DNA from: an uncultured Bacteroidales bacterium
GTDB lineage: Bacteria > Bacteroidota > Bacteroidia > Bacteroidales > Paludibacteraceae
NCBI GenBank assembly: GCA_902784585.1
Contig: CACZVM010000002.1
Span: 98,693 to 162,692, forward strand
Reading direction: 5' to 3'
Length of the DNA: 64,000 nucleotides
A model generated the notes under the pieces. It did not search any database and was not told the origin of the DNA. It was given only the letters and a program-made list of their open reading frames with translations. Position 1 is the first letter of the stretch. Each line of letters starts with the position of its first letter. Positions 34,526 to 44,035 of the stretch are shown here, in pieces. The position numbers and the translations under genes were made by a program.

Positions 34526-35689
34526 CTAATGGAACTTGTGGGCAAAGCCGAGCGACAAGAGTTCGCGAAACTGTATCTTAGCCCGCGTGTCACCCTCCAA
34601 AATCACCGAACTATCATACCGAGGATGTAACATCAATCGTGCCGAGAGGAAGCGGTTGATGATAAAATCGCAGTTGACCTCTAGGTCAATCTCAACATGA
34701 TGATAGTTGGTGTAGAAATAAAAACGCGACTCGAGGTTGACCTCTCGCACCGGCTTCCATACATATTCCACCCTCACCGAACTACCCACGGTATGGAGCG
34801 TGCGCTGACCGGGGTTGAGACCATACTCGGTTACAGTGACACGTGACGTATCCATGATGTGAATGAGTTTGTACGACAGTGGCGAGACCGAGACCGAGAG
34901 GCCCTTGACAGGTTTGTAGTCCAGACCCAAAGCCATATTGAAACGGAAAGGCGAGAACGGAGCAGACTTGAGTTCCTTCGAATTGGACTTGTAGGTAGGC
35001 AGAAGACGCGTCTCTATCTCCGCCGAGAGCGAAGCAAAAAGCGTAGGCACAATACGGACATTGGCCTTGGAATAGAGGCGAAGCAGGTCGTCGGTGGTAT
35101 TGACCTTATGCAGGCTGTCGGCAGAGATAGTGGATCCGCCGGCACGCCATTCTCCGGTGTTTTCCCACGTGAAATGGTCGGTGATATAGCTGATCTGACC
35201 CTTAGCGATACCGAGCGCCGCAAAACTGGACGAACCACCCTGATACCAGTTGGAAGTCACGTAGTTCTGGGTTATCTGGAGCATGAGTGTGGCCTCTTTG
35301 CGCCAATGCGTCTTGGCATCGCGAATAGCACGCAGCACATCGTTGCGGTCCTCCAGTTCATCCTTGATCCATGATTTCTCGACCGAGATAGCCGGTATCT
35401 GTTCTATCTTTTGCATCACCAGTTCAGCGTTGATAGCACGCATACTGTCGATCTCTCTGATCTCCCGCTCAATAGAATCCAAGCGCATCAAATCAGCCAC
35501 CGTCAGCGTATCGACAGTGTCGTTGCGATGCAAGGCCTCGCTCTGCCGAGCCACCATGTCCAACAACAAGCCATCCATCTCCACCACCGCAGGCTGATCC
35601 TGCAGCCGGAAGGTGTCGGGATATACTTGTTGCGCCGTCATAGAGATGGCGGCGCAACAAAGAACTAATATAAGGCGTATTCTCGTCAT
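34526..35689 (-). CDS. DUF3078 outer-membrane beta-barrel protein, 387 aa
   Basis: A signal peptide (MTRIRLILVLCCAAISMTAQQ) leads a ~80-residue coiled segment. Then residues ~130-387 form alternating beta strands with aromatic girdles (NYVTSNWYQGGSSSFAALG, LGLDYKPVKGLSVSVSPLSYKL), ending in Phe-His (LGFAHKFH), as expected for an outer-membrane barrel. The pattern, in particular WYQGGSS and SPLSYK, is that of the DUF3078 family, whose role is not known. No own promoter is visible and the gene lies 15 bp downstream of secA, so it is probably cotranscribed with secA. Confidence 0.85.
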   Translation of the reverse strand: MTRIRLILVLCCAAISMTAQQVYPDTFRLQDQPAVVEMDGLLLDMVARQSEALHRNDTVDTLTVADLMRLDSIEREIREIDSMRAINAELVMQKIEQIPAISVEKSWIKDELEDRNDVLRAIRDAKTHWRKEATLMLQITQNYVTSNWYQGGSSSFAALGIAKGQISYITDHFTWENTGEWRAGGSTISADSLHKVNTTDDLLRLYSKANVRIVPTLFASLSAEIETRLLPTYKSNSKELKSAPFSPFRFNMALGLDYKPVKGLSVSVSPLSYKLIHIMDTSRVTVTEYGLNPGQRTLHTVGSSVRVEYVWKPVREVNLESRFYFYTNYHHVEIDLEVNCDFIINRFLSARLMLHPRYDSSVILEGDTRAKIQFRELLSLGFAHKFH

Positions 35690-35704
35690 GTCATCATGAC
35701 GCTG

Positions 35705-38700
35705 TTACATACCTGCGTTCATGCGTCCGTGACACTGCTTGTATTTCTTACCGCTACCACACGGACACGGGTCGTTCGGACGCGGTTTCTTATCTGCGTG
35801 AATCGGTTCAGGACGTGCGTTTTCGCGCGTGTCCCGTCCTGCGGCAGCTGCCATACCCGAAGCCTGAGCCGCCTGCTGCACCGCATCTTTCTGCGTGCGA
35901 TAGCGACTGTAGTCCTGGCGACGTTGCTGCTGCGCCTGTTGTACACGATCGGGTTGCTGCTCATGGATCTGTCCGCGTAGCAGGATAGCTATGGCACGGC
36001 GGTTGAGTGCATCCAGCATCTCACGGAAGATACCGAACGACTCGAGCTTGTAGATCAACAGCGGATCTTTCTGCTCGTAGCTGGCGTTCTGAACGCTCTG
36101 CTTGAGGTCGTCTAACTGGCGCAAGTGCTCTTTCCACTCGTCATCGATGACGTAGAGCAACATGCGTTTCTCAAACTCCTTCACCACCTCCTTGCAATGT
36201 GTCTCGGCTGCCTGACGAAGATTAACGGCGATGTTGTACACCTTCTTGCTATCCGTGATGGGGATCAGGATGTTCTCATACATCTGTCCCTTCTCCTCAA
36301 ACACCTTCTGGATCACCGGATCAGCCACGGTCATCAACTTATCCATGCGGCGCTTGAAACTCTCCAGCGCCGCCTCAGCCAGTTGTTCGCTCAGCAAATC
36401 CCGCTTGCCGTGGCTGAAGGTATCCTCATCGAACGGCACTTCAATCGCGAAGGTCTGCATTACGTCGAACTTAAGGCCTTCGTAGTCGTTTGCTGCACGA
36501 GCGTCGGCAAAGATATTCTCTGCCGTCTCGTAGATCATATTGGTTATATCCACGCCGATACGTTCACCCATCAGGGCGTGACGGCGCTTGGCGTAGATCA
36601 GATTACGCTGCTGGTTCATCACATCGTCGTATTCGATCAGGCGTTTACGTATACCGAAGTTGTTCTCCTCCACTTTCTTCTGCGCGCGCTCGATAGACGA
36701 TGAGATCATTGAGTGCTCGATCATCTCACCTTCCTGGAAGCCCATTCGATCCATCACGGCAGCGATGCGCTCCGATCCGAACATGCGCATGAGGTCATCC
36801 TCCAGCGAGACATAGAACACCGAACTACCCGGGTCACCTTGACGACCGGCACGACCGCGTAACTGACGATCCACACGACGGCTCTCATGACGCTCTGTAC
36901 CGATGATAGCAAGACCTCCGGCCTCTTTCACTTCGGGCGTCAGTTTGATATCAGTACCACGACCGGCCATGTTCGTAGCGATGGTCACGACACCCGCACG
37001 GCCAGCTTCAGCTACCACCTGCGCCTCTTGCTGGTGCAACTTCGCATTCAGCACATTATGCTTGATATTACGCAGGCGGAGCATCTTGCTCAGCAACTCG
37101 GAGATCTCGACAGAGGTTGTACCCACCAACACCGGTCGGCCCTGATTGACCATCGAAACGATCTCGTCGATAACGGCATTGTATTTCTCGCGCTTGGTAC
37201 GATAAATACGGTCGTTCATGTCAATACGAGCGATAGGCTTATTGGTCGGAATAACAACTACATCGAGTTTGTAGATATTCCAGAACTCACCCGCCTCAGT
37301 CTCGGCAGTACCGGTCATACCAGATAGCTTGTTGTACATGCGGAAGTAGTTCTGCAGGGTGATAGTGGCAAACGTCTGGGTGGCACCTTCCACCTTCACG
37401 TTCTCCTTGGCCTCAACGGCCTGGTGAAGACCATCCGACCAACGGCGACCTTCCATGATACGGCCCGTCTGCTCATCGACGATCTTCACCTCTCCGTTAT
37501 CGATGATATAATCCACATCTTTCTCGAAGAGGGTGTAGGCCTTGAGCAATTGATGCACAGTGTGTACACGCTCACTCTTGATACTATAGTTGGTGAGGAT
37601 ATCATCCTTGGTCTGCTGAATAGCCTCCCCTTTCAGTTCTCCGCTCTTCACTTTCGTCTCTACCTCTGCCATCTCGCTTCCCACATCAGGCAGTACGAAG
37701 AAATTCGGGTCATCCGTCGTTCCCGTCAGGGCGTCAATACCCTTATCAGTGAGCTCGATGGATTTATTCTTCTCGTCGATGACGAAATAGAGTTCGTCGG
37801 TAGCCACATGCATGTTCTTCTCGTTCTCCTGAAGATAGAACTCCTCGGTCTTCTGCATGCGCACCTTCACGCCCGGTTCACTCAGGTATTTGATGAGTGC
37901 CTTACTCTTCGGCATTCCCTTAAAACTGCGGAACAGGGCCAACTCACCGGCCTCGCGCTCTTTCTCGTCCTCAGCGCCCATCTTAACCTTTGCTTCAGCA
38001 AGAAGTTTGGTGGTCAAGGTCGTCTGCTGACGCACCAGTGCCGCCACGCGGTCCTTGTATTCGTCGAACATCTGATCCTCTCCACGAGGCACGGGACCGC
38101 TGATGATAAGCGGTGTACGGGCGTCGTCGATCAAGACGGAGTCCACCTCATCCACGATAGCGAAATTATGTCCACGCTGCACCAGATCCAGCGGACTGGT
38201 GGCCATGTTATCACGCAGGTAGTCGAAACCGAACTCGTTGTTCGTACCGAATGTAATGTCGCACGCGTAGGCCTTGCGGCGCTCGTCGGAGTTAGGACGA
38301 TGCTTGTCTATACAATCCACCGTCAGACCCAAGAACATATAGATCGGACCGTTCCACTCCGAGTCACGCTTGGCCAGGTAATCGTTCACCGTCACCACGT
38401 GCACACCTTCGTGCGTCAGGGCGTTCAGATAGACAGGCAGCGTAGCCACCAGCGTCTTACCCTCACCCGTTGCCATCTCGGCTATCTTGCCTTGATGGAG
38501 AACCACGCCACCGAACAACTGTACATCATAGTGGATCATGTCCCATGTGATCTCGTTGCCACCGGCCATCCAGTGGTTATGGTAAACAGCTTTGTCGCCC
38601 TCTATCTCCACGAAATCGAAACGCTCGTCAGCCGCTAGGTCACGGTCCATCTGCGTAGCGGTTACCTCCACCGTCTCGCTTCCTGCGAAACGACGTGCAG

Positions 38701-39049
38701 TAGATTTGACGATGGCATAAGCTTCGGGCAATATCTCGTTCAGTACCTCTTCGTACTTGTCCTTGATCTCTTTCTCCAGCTTGTCTACTTCGTTGTAGAT
38801 CTTCTCGCGCTTCTCGATAGGCGTACCTTCTATTGACGCTTTCAACTCCGCGATACGCGTTTTGTGGGGCTTGACTGCTTCTTGCAGCTTGTTCATCAAT
38901 GCCCAACTGCGCGCACGCAGAGCATCGTTGTCCAGCGCGTCTATCATCTCGTATTGCGCCTTGATCTGATCTACTATCGGCTGAATAGCGCGCATATCTT
39001 TCTGCGCCTTATTGCCGAACAATTTTGTTATAAGTTCAATAAAATTCAT
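35705..39049 (-). CDS. secA: Preprotein translocase ATPase SecA
   Basis: The ATG at 39049 ([19 protein letters not shown]) is chosen because the promoter at 39070-39101 precludes the longer frame. The 1114-residue motor has Walker A in [14 protein letters not shown], the DEAD-like box in [20 protein letters not shown], the preprotein cross-linking domain, and the second helicase lobe with [10 protein letters not shown] and [14 protein letters not shown]. The C-terminus ends in the zinc motif [13 protein letters not shown], which binds SecB or ribosomes. It is longer than E. coli SecA (901 aa), as is usual in Bacteroidota. Confidence 0.98.
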   Translation of the reverse strand: MNFIELITKLFGNKAQKDMRAIQPIVDQIKAQYEMIDALDNDALRARSWALMNKLQEAVKPHKTRIAELKASIEGTPIEKREKIYNEVDKLEKEIKDKYEEVLNEILPEAYAIVKSTARRFAGSETVEVTATQMDRDLAADERFDFVEIEGDKAVYHNHWMAGGNEITWDMIHYDVQLFGGVVLHQGKIAEMATGEGKTLVATLPVYLNALTHEGVHVVTVNDYLAKRDSEWNGPIYMFLGLTVDCIDKHRPNSDERRKAYACDITFGTNNEFGFDYLRDNMATSPLDLVQRGHNFAIVDEVDSVLIDDARTPLIISGPVPRGEDQMFDEYKDRVAALVRQQTTLTTKLLAEAKVKMGAEDEKEREAGELALFRSFKGMPKSKALIKYLSEPGVKVRMQKTEEFYLQENEKNMHVATDELYFVIDEKNKSIELTDKGIDALTGTTDDPNFFVLPDVGSEMAEVETKVKSGELKGEAIQQTKDDILTNYSIKSERVHTVHQLLKAYTLFEKDVDYIIDNGEVKIVDEQTGRIMEGRRWSDGLHQAVEAKENVKVEGATQTFATITLQNYFRMYNKLSGMTGTAETEAGEFWNIYKLDVVVIPTNKPIARIDMNDRIYRTKREKYNAVIDEIVSMVNQGRPVLVGTTSVEISELLSKMLRLRNIKHNVLNAKLHQQEAQVVAEAGRAGVVTIATNMAGRGTDIKLTPEVKEAGGLAIIGTERHESRRVDRQLRGRAGRQGDPGSSVFYVSLEDDLMRMFGSERIAAVMDRMGFQEGEMIEHSMISSSIERAQKKVEENNFGIRKRLIEYDDVMNQQRNLIYAKRRHALMGERIGVDITNMIYETAENIFADARAANDYEGLKFDVMQTFAIEVPFDEDTFSHGKRDLLSEQLAEAALESFKRRMDKLMTVADPVIQKVFEEKGQMYENILIPITDSKKVYNIAVNLRQAAETHCKEVVKEFEKRMLLYVIDDEWKEHLRQLDDLKQSVQNASYEQKDPLLIYKLESFGIFREMLDALNRRAIAILLRGQIHEQQPDRVQQAQQQRRQDYSRYRTQKDAVQQAAQASGMAAAAGRDTRENARPEPIHADKKPRPNDPCPCGSGKKYKQCHGRMNAGM

Positions 39050-39069
39050 AATTGCACACAAAAATCGCG

Positions 39070-39101
39070 CAAAATTACTGCTTTTTTCTCAAATATGCAA
39101 A
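39070..39101 (-). promoter_or_regulatory. Bacteroidota promoter for secA
   Basis: TTTG (39101-39098), 20 nt, TAATTTTG (39077-39070) reading leftwards, 21 bp before the ATG. Back to back with the tRNA promoter. Confidence 0.85.
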
Positions 39102-39116
39102 AAAAATGCACAAAAA

Positions 39117-39148
39117 TTTGCGTATATAAAAAAAAAGCAGTACTTTTG
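39117..39148 (+). promoter_or_regulatory. Bacteroidota promoter for tRNA-Ser
   Basis: TTTG (39117-39120), 20 nt, TACTTTTG (39141-39148) on the + strand. The 5' leader to the tRNA is about 95 nt and ends in a hairpin. Confidence 0.85.
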
Positions 39149-39250
39149 CACCCGCTTTTCGATCAAGAGTGATTTTTCACTCAAAAAAAAACGGTTCTTT
39201 TACCGCTTCTGAAATTTAAGCACAGAACACTGGTTCGAGCAATGCTCGAA

Positions 39251-39337
<87 letters not shown>

Positions 39338-39350
39338 CAAACAAAATGAA

Positions 39351-39388
39351 AAACCTGTCTGTCTGAGTTTACTCAAGCAAGCAGGTTT
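39351..39388 (+). terminator. Intrinsic terminator after tRNA-Ser
   Basis: AAACCTG (39351-39357) pairs with CAGGTTT (39382-39388), with inner CTGAGT/ACTCAAG pairing. It is followed by TTTTATTTT. Confidence 0.85.
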
Positions 39389-39441
39389 TTTTATTTTGGT
39401 TGCACAGGATGCCGTCGGCAGACTATGGGCGATTACGCAGC

Positions 39442-39455
39442 AATCCCCCCTTCTC
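39442..39455 (+). repeat. 14-bp copy of the tRNA-Ser 3' end
   Basis: AATCCCCCCTTCTC at 39442-39455 repeats 39322-39335, which lies in the T-arm and acceptor stem of tRNA-Ser. It ends at the stop codon of the convergent DUF389 gene. Such copies are left by elements that integrate at tRNA 3' ends, but there is no element in the 106 bp between. Confidence 0.55.
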
Positions 39456-40777
39456 TATCTTACTATCACTTCCACGTTCTTTTCCTGAAGTCGCACTGAG
39501 AGCCAGTTGCGAATACGCTTCAAGTTCTCCGATGATAGTACTTTGGACGAAGGCGTGATCAGCAGAATGACGGACGAATCGGAACGTGCCAGTGTAACAT
39601 CAGCTATCTCGGGCCATTGCGACAATAGTTCCGCTTTTATCTGGGCGGAAGGCAGTTGCAGCGCCTCAAAGGCATCTATCCGAGCATGAAGCGACTTAAT
39701 GGAATCGTCGCGTTGGCGCAACTGCTGCTCGGTGGACGACAGCCAGTCACGCATGATCTCTGTTTCATTAAGACGGCGTACCTCAATCGTGGCATCTTCC
39801 TCAAACACAAGCTGCTCATGACGGATGTTATGTTTTTCTGCCTCAGCATAAAAGCGGGCACGGTTCTCCGTGCTGAGTGTCTCGCCTGCCAGACGCAGCG
39901 TCAGCGTATAGGGCTTGACCGACATGTCGGTAGTGTAGTCATAGATATACGTGCCACCGATGGTCTGGTTGGCTTTGACAAAATGACGCGCATTGATAGC
40001 AAACTCATTCTCGCGGACAATATTATACGCGCTAAACACACTGGGTACCAATACCACCAGAATAAGCAGACCGTAACTGACAGTCTTCCGCCACGAGAGT
40101 GTCTCCTGTTCCTCCACCAGTGGGAAATCCAAGAACTTGACCATTATGAATGTGGCCAGGGCGATGAAGACGCAATTGATAAAGAACAGGTATAGCGCAC
40201 CTCCGGCATAATGCCAGTTGAGATTGGCGATGCCGTAACCCACGGTGCACAACGGCGGCATCAGGGCCGTAGCAATAGCCACGCCGGACAGCACCGTACC
40301 CTTCTCCTTGCGCGAGAGTTCCAATATACCTGCCAGGCCGCCAAAGAAAGCAATCATCACGTCGTAGATGGACGGATTTGTACGTGCCAGCAGCTCTGTC
40401 GGGTTGTCAGTCTCCAGCGGGGTCACGAGGAAATAGAGCGTCGAGGCGATGAGACTGATGGCGAACATGATACCGAGGTTCTTGAGCGAACGCACCAGCA
40501 GTTTCGGATCGTTGATTCCAAGCGCCATACCGAAACCGATGATCGGACTCATCAGCGGCGAGATCAACATCGCACCGATGATGACAGGAATGGAGTTGAC
40601 ATTCAGTCCCACACTGGCGATCACGATTGCCACGAACAGGATATAGATGGTCGGCCCGCGGAAGGGGATGTTGTTACGGATGTTCTCTGTGGCAGCCTGA
40701 ACGTCTATGTAGTCCGCCACCCGCAGTTGTTCGTGAAAGAACTTCCGCGCTTTGTGTATCAATTCTTTACGTGTCAT
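39455..40777 (-). CDS. DUF389 multi-pass membrane protein, 440 aa
   Basis: Residues ~40-250 contain about six hydrophobic segments, including VNSIPVIIGAMLISPLMSPIIG and ALMPPLCTVGYGIA, which are the DUF389/TIGR00341 signature (the GAMLISPLM and ALMPP motifs). Residues ~250-440 are soluble, with a coiled-coil (LSSTEQQLRQRDDSIKSLHAR, 345-366). Family function is unassigned and sometimes suggested to be transport-related. The stop codon is convergent with the tRNA. No consensus promoter is visible upstream of 40777. Confidence 0.88.
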   Translation of the reverse strand: MTRKELIHKARKFFHEQLRVADYIDVQAATENIRNNIPFRGPTIYILFVAIVIASVGLNVNSIPVIIGAMLISPLMSPIIGFGMALGINDPKLLVRSLKNLGIMFAISLIASTLYFLVTPLETDNPTELLARTNPSIYDVMIAFFGGLAGILELSRKEKGTVLSGVAIATALMPPLCTVGYGIANLNWHYAGGALYLFFINCVFIALATFIMVKFLDFPLVEEQETLSWRKTVSYGLLILVVLVPSVFSAYNIVRENEFAINARHFVKANQTIGGTYIYDYTTDMSVKPYTLTLRLAGETLSTENRARFYAEAEKHNIRHEQLVFEEDATIEVRRLNETEIMRDWLSSTEQQLRQRDDSIKSLHARIDAFEALQLPSAQIKAELLSQWPEIADVTLARSDSSVILLITPSSKVLSSENLKRIRNWLSVRLQEKNVEVIVR

Positions 40778-40892
40778 ATTAAAAAAAATCTTACTTAGTT
40801 CATTTATAAGCGTTTAGCCAATTTTGCTGCCCCGTTGTCCTTTCGCCCAACGCATAAGGACGGGACGACACCAAATCTGCATTAGACATAAA

Positions 40893-41972
40893 TTAAAAGT
40901 ATATTATTGTTCCAATAGGTTGGTCTAACAGTTTGACAGCGTTTTTTTGGGCAATGGCGTGTGCCACGCTGTCCGGTTCGGACCATGCGTGCGTCGAGAG
41001 CGCAAACTTGTCATGATGCACGGTAATGACCTGCTCGGGCTGCATATCCAAAATGGCTTGCTCCAAGTCCTGCGGCAGCAGGTGAATATTTGCCCAGTTG
41101 GAATTATACTGTCCGTTCTCCATAACGGCGAGGTCAATAGGCCATTGTTCACGTACCTGCCGGAAACGGCCGTCATAGCCTCCATCACCACCAATATACA
41201 CATTTCGCTCCCCATCATCCACCAGGAACGCCGCCCAAAGGGTCTGATTGCGTTTTCCCAAAAAGCGATTAGAGAAGTGTCGGCTTGGTAAACAATGTAT
41301 GCAGTACGCCTCTTCTGCATTATTCGACTCGAAAACCCGGATATCTCCCCAATCCATCTCAGAGATGATAGACGGATCGTATTTCCAGTACTCGAGGTAT
41401 TCGGCGACGCCGAGCGGACAGACAGCATGCTTCACTTTCGGCCGCAGGTCGCGCAAGGTGGCGTAGTCCAGATGGTCCCAGTGCTCGTGCGTGATAATGA
41501 GCACGTCTATCTCCGGCATGTCTTCCGGCGTGTAGATTTCCGTGCCTGCAAAGGGTTTGAGCATGAGCGAAGAAGGAAACTCCATCTTAAGTAGCGGGTC
41601 CACCAGAAAACGCTTGCCGCCTAACTGGAAGAGATACGAGGAATGGCCGAACCAGACGAACCAGTCGCGGTCGGCGGGCAAATTCTTCAAATCAGTCTTG
41701 ACGGCAGGCAGCGGTTCCTTGGGCACACGATTGGAATCCTTGCGCCTCAGCATCGTCCACATGGCTTTGAGCATGTTTGTGTTACCGGTGAACTGCGGCG
41801 TAGGAAGTTGGTTCCTGAACATACCATCACGCCAGTTGGGCGACGCCTCGATACGTGCCTTGCGCTCCGCCGACATGCGCCGACCGAAAGCAGGATGCTG
41901 CAGCACGGCGAAAGCCGCCACTACCAAAAGCACCAGTATGCTCAAGAGGATAAGCATCGTTTTTCTTCGCAT
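40893..41972 (-). CDS. Membrane-anchored MBL-fold hydrolase (UlaG/NAPE-PLD-like), 359 aa
   Basis: An N-terminal hydrophobic helix (MLILLSILVLLVVAAFAVL) anchors the protein. The metallo-beta-lactamase motif is ITHEHWDHLDYATL, with earlier WFGHSSYLFQLGG and later PSRHFSNRFLG and VYIGGDGGYDGRF, and a final HHDKF. The order and the long N-terminus match the UlaG-like/NAPE-PLD group, which cleaves phosphoester or lactone bonds. The substrate is unknown. It is 4 bp downstream of the 92-residue gene and so is cotranscribed with it from the promoter at 42282-42313. Confidence 0.88.
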   Translation of the reverse strand: MRRKTMLILLSILVLLVVAAFAVLQHPAFGRRMSAERKARIEASPNWRDGMFRNQLPTPQFTGNTNMLKAMWTMLRRKDSNRVPKEPLPAVKTDLKNLPADRDWFVWFGHSSYLFQLGGKRFLVDPLLKMEFPSSLMLKPFAGTEIYTPEDMPEIDVLIITHEHWDHLDYATLRDLRPKVKHAVCPLGVAEYLEYWKYDPSIISEMDWGDIRVFESNNAEEAYCIHCLPSRHFSNRFLGKRNQTLWAAFLVDDGERNVYIGGDGGYDGRFRQVREQWPIDLAVMENGQYNSNWANIHLLPQDLEQAILDMQPEQVITVHHDKFALSTHAWSEPDSVAHAIAQKNAVKLLDQPIGTIIYF

Positions 41973-41976
41973 CGTT

Positions 41977-42255
41977 TCACAAGCTCTCTTTTAGAATGGC
42001 CTTGATATCTTCGGCTATGAGATCGAGGTAACCGTTTAATGGATCTTCTCGTATGATTTTCGGCGCGGATTTGCCGGCGAGGACAAGGATCTTCTTGCCG
42101 TTGCGATAGATATGCAATTGCCGCGAACGCACGACAGCCGTCAGTTCCTCGTCGCATTCGATTTGTTCACGGATGGCGCGGTATTCTCCATTCGCATCAA
42201 ACAGTTTCCGCTGCAAGTGCGAGCACATGTTCGTGGTGTCTATCTTTCCCGCCAT
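41977..42255 (-). CDS. Small protein of unknown function, 92 aa
   Basis: Start ATG 42255 (MAGKIDTTNMCSHLQRKLF); the longer frame would cross the promoter. It is soluble, basic-acidic mixed, with a helix-strand-helix appearance (EYRAIREQIECDEELTAVV, then LHIYRNGKKILVLAGKSAP). I do not recognise the family. It is first in a two-gene unit with the MBL hydrolase. Confidence 0.65.
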   Translation of the reverse strand: MAGKIDTTNMCSHLQRKLFDANGEYRAIREQIECDEELTAVVRSRQLHIYRNGKKILVLAGKSAPKIIREDPLNGYLDLIAEDIKAILKESL

Positions 42256-42281
42256 TCTTAATTCACTTTTGCAAATTTTTG

Positions 42282-42313
42282 CAAAAGTACTACATTTTTT
42301 GCATATATGCAAG
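42282..42313 (-). promoter_or_regulatory. Bacteroidota promoter for the 92-aa protein/MBL unit
   Basis: CTTG (42313-42310), 20 nt, TACTTTTG (42289-42282) reading leftwards, 26 bp before the ATG. Confidence 0.8.
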
Positions 42314-42323
42314 CGAAAAAACG

Positions 42324-42349
42324 AAAAATCGCCCCGAAGAGCGATTTTT
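42324..42349 (-). terminator. Terminator hairpin, probably bidirectional
   Basis: AAAAATCGC (42324-42332) pairs with GCGATTTTT (42341-42349). Reading leftwards the stem is followed by the T-run of its own arm, so it could end the acetyltransferase/BASS transcript that arrives from the right. Confidence 0.65.
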
Positions 42350-42509
42350 CATTTCAGTGGGGCGAAGCCCGTTGCTTCCGCTCACTGCTCTACCGCAAAG
42401 ATACTAAGAATTTTTTAAAGAAAGATTAAGGTTTTCTTAAGACTGTATAAAATCCCCAAAAATGGGGATAATTTGCTATTTATTCCAATACACTATATGA
42501 TTTGTGTTT

Positions 42510-43073
42510 TTATATCTTCTTTATCACGTTAGCCGGATTACCGGCAGCAATGGAGTCGGCGGGGATATCATGTGTAACAACGCTACCGGCACCGATGGTG
42601 CAGTTGTCGCCGATAATGACGCCAGGCAGGATGGTCACATTGCCACCGATCCACACATTATTACCGATGGTAACAGGCTTTGCCCATTCTTTGCGGGTCG
42701 CGCGCTCTGCAGGGTTCGTGCTATGGCAAGCGGTATATATATGTACGCCGGGGCCGACAAAACAGTCATCGCCGATACTAACAAAGGCTTCATCCAAGAC
42801 CGTCAGTCCGAAATTGGCGAAGAACCGTTTTCCGACACGGATATGCTTGCCGTAGTCGCAGTAGAAAGGCTGGTTGATGAAGGTGTCTTCATCCGCCTGG
42901 CCCAAGATCTCGCGGATCATCTTATTGCGTGCCGCAAAGTCCGTCGGCAGCAGGTTGTTGTACTGCTGGCAAAGCACTTTCACGCGGTTGAGGTCTTCCA
43001 ACAATTCTTTATCACAGGCATCATACACTTCGCCTGCCAGCATTTTCTCTTTCTCGGTTTTCATAGGGTTCAT
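42510..43073 (-). CDS. Hexapeptide-repeat sugar O-acetyltransferase (maltose/galactoside type), 187 aa
   Basis: The ATG at 43073 (MNPMKTEKEKMLAGEVYDA) follows the transporter stop by one base. The N-terminal MLAGEVYDACDKELLEDLNRV is the characteristic cap of the Maa/LacA family. Residues ~75-187 form the left-handed beta-helix (IGDDCFVGPGVHIYTACH, VTIGNNVWIGGNVTILPGV, IGAGSVVTHDIP). The catalytic His is in YTACHSTNP. It transfers acetyl from acetyl-CoA to a sugar hydroxyl in the cytosol. Confidence 0.92.
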   Translation of the reverse strand: MNPMKTEKEKMLAGEVYDACDKELLEDLNRVKVLCQQYNNLLPTDFAARNKMIREILGQADEDTFINQPFYCDYGKHIRVGKRFFANFGLTVLDEAFVSIGDDCFVGPGVHIYTACHSTNPAERATRKEWAKPVTIGNNVWIGGNVTILPGVIIGDNCTIGAGSVVTHDIPADSIAAGNPANVIKKI

Positions 43074-43074
43074 C

Positions 43075-43998
43075 TCATTTTTTTCTTGTGTACAGCCATG
43101 CGACGACGGCACCGCTGATGTTGTGCCAGACGCTGAAGATAGCTCCGGGGATAGTCGCCATCGGATATGCGGCGAAATGCAGCGTGGCCAAGGCCGAGGC
43201 GAGACCGGAGTTCTGCATGCCTACCTCGATGGAAATGGCCCGTTTCTTCGGCTCCTCAAGCCCTGACAGCCATCCTATCAGCCAACCGAGGCCCAGTCCG
43301 AAAAGGTTATGCAGCATCACCACCACAATGATAATCAGACCGCCTGCCAACAGTTTGGAGGCATTGGCGGAAACGACGATGGCCACTGTGAAAGCGATAG
43401 CCACAGACGAGAAAGCAGGAAGATAGTCCGTCGCCTTCTCTGTGATTTTCGGCCATAGGCTCTTAATCACCAGTCCCAGGATAATAGGCATAATGACCAC
43501 CAACAGCACACTCAGCATCATACCCGCCACGTCCACATGGATACGTTCGCCCGCCAACGCCCACGTCAGCAATGGTGTCAGCAGCGGTGCGAGGATGGTA
43601 GAAACGCCGGTCATACCGACCGACAGTGCCAAGTCGCCTTTCGCCAGATAGGTGATGACGTTCGATGCCGTGCCGCCGGGACAACAGCCGACCAGCACGA
43701 CGCCCAACGCCAGTGCCTCGTCCAGTTGGAAGGCTTTCGCCAGTCCCCATGCCAGCAACGGCATGACGGTGAACTGCGCCAAACAGCCGATGATGATATC
43801 TTTCGGGCGACTGAAGACGATCTTGAAATCGTTCAGGTTGAGCGTCAGGCCCATACCGAACATGATTACGCCCAACAGATAATTGATGGTCTTGGTCGGT
43901 ATCGGCTGCAGCACGCTCGGGAAGAACAATGCCAGCACCGCGCCGATGAGCACCAGCACCGCCATGTATTCCGATATGTAATGACAGAGTTTCTTCAT
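43075..43998 (-). CDS. Bile acid:sodium symporter (BASS) family transporter, 307 aa
   Basis: Nine to ten hydrophobic segments, with the BASS core motif GCCPGGTASNVITYLAKGD (crossover helix, near residue 100) and a second crossover region, SIEVGMQNSGLASALATLHF (near residue 265). Start is taken at ATG 43998 (MKKLCHYISEYMAVL); an upstream ATG at 44022 is also possible. BASS members import organic anions, including bile acids, pantoate or 2-keto acids, with sodium. The substrate is not deducible. It is cotranscribed with the acetyltransferase. Confidence 0.9.
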   Translation of the reverse strand: MKKLCHYISEYMAVLVLIGAVLALFFPSVLQPIPTKTINYLLGVIMFGMGLTLNLNDFKIVFSRPKDIIIGCLAQFTVMPLLAWGLAKAFQLDEALALGVVLVGCCPGGTASNVITYLAKGDLALSVGMTGVSTILAPLLTPLLTWALAGERIHVDVAGMMLSVLLVVIMPIILGLVIKSLWPKITEKATDYLPAFSSVAIAFTVAIVVSANASKLLAGGLIIIVVVMLHNLFGLGLGWLIGWLSGLEEPKKRAISIEVGMQNSGLASALATLHFAAYPMATIPGAIFSVWHNISGAVVAWLYTRKK

Positions 43999-44035
43999 TA
44001 ATCTAACATCATTTTCATACACCTACAACCTTAAA

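Noticed and set aside
37424-38638. A 404-codon open frame opposite secA
   Set aside because: Antisense shadow of a certain gene; composition is not protein-like.
40830-40868. Terminator of the MBL hydrolase gene
   Set aside because: GTCCTT/AAGGAC can pair around 40835-40862, but no T-run follows in the transcript direction.
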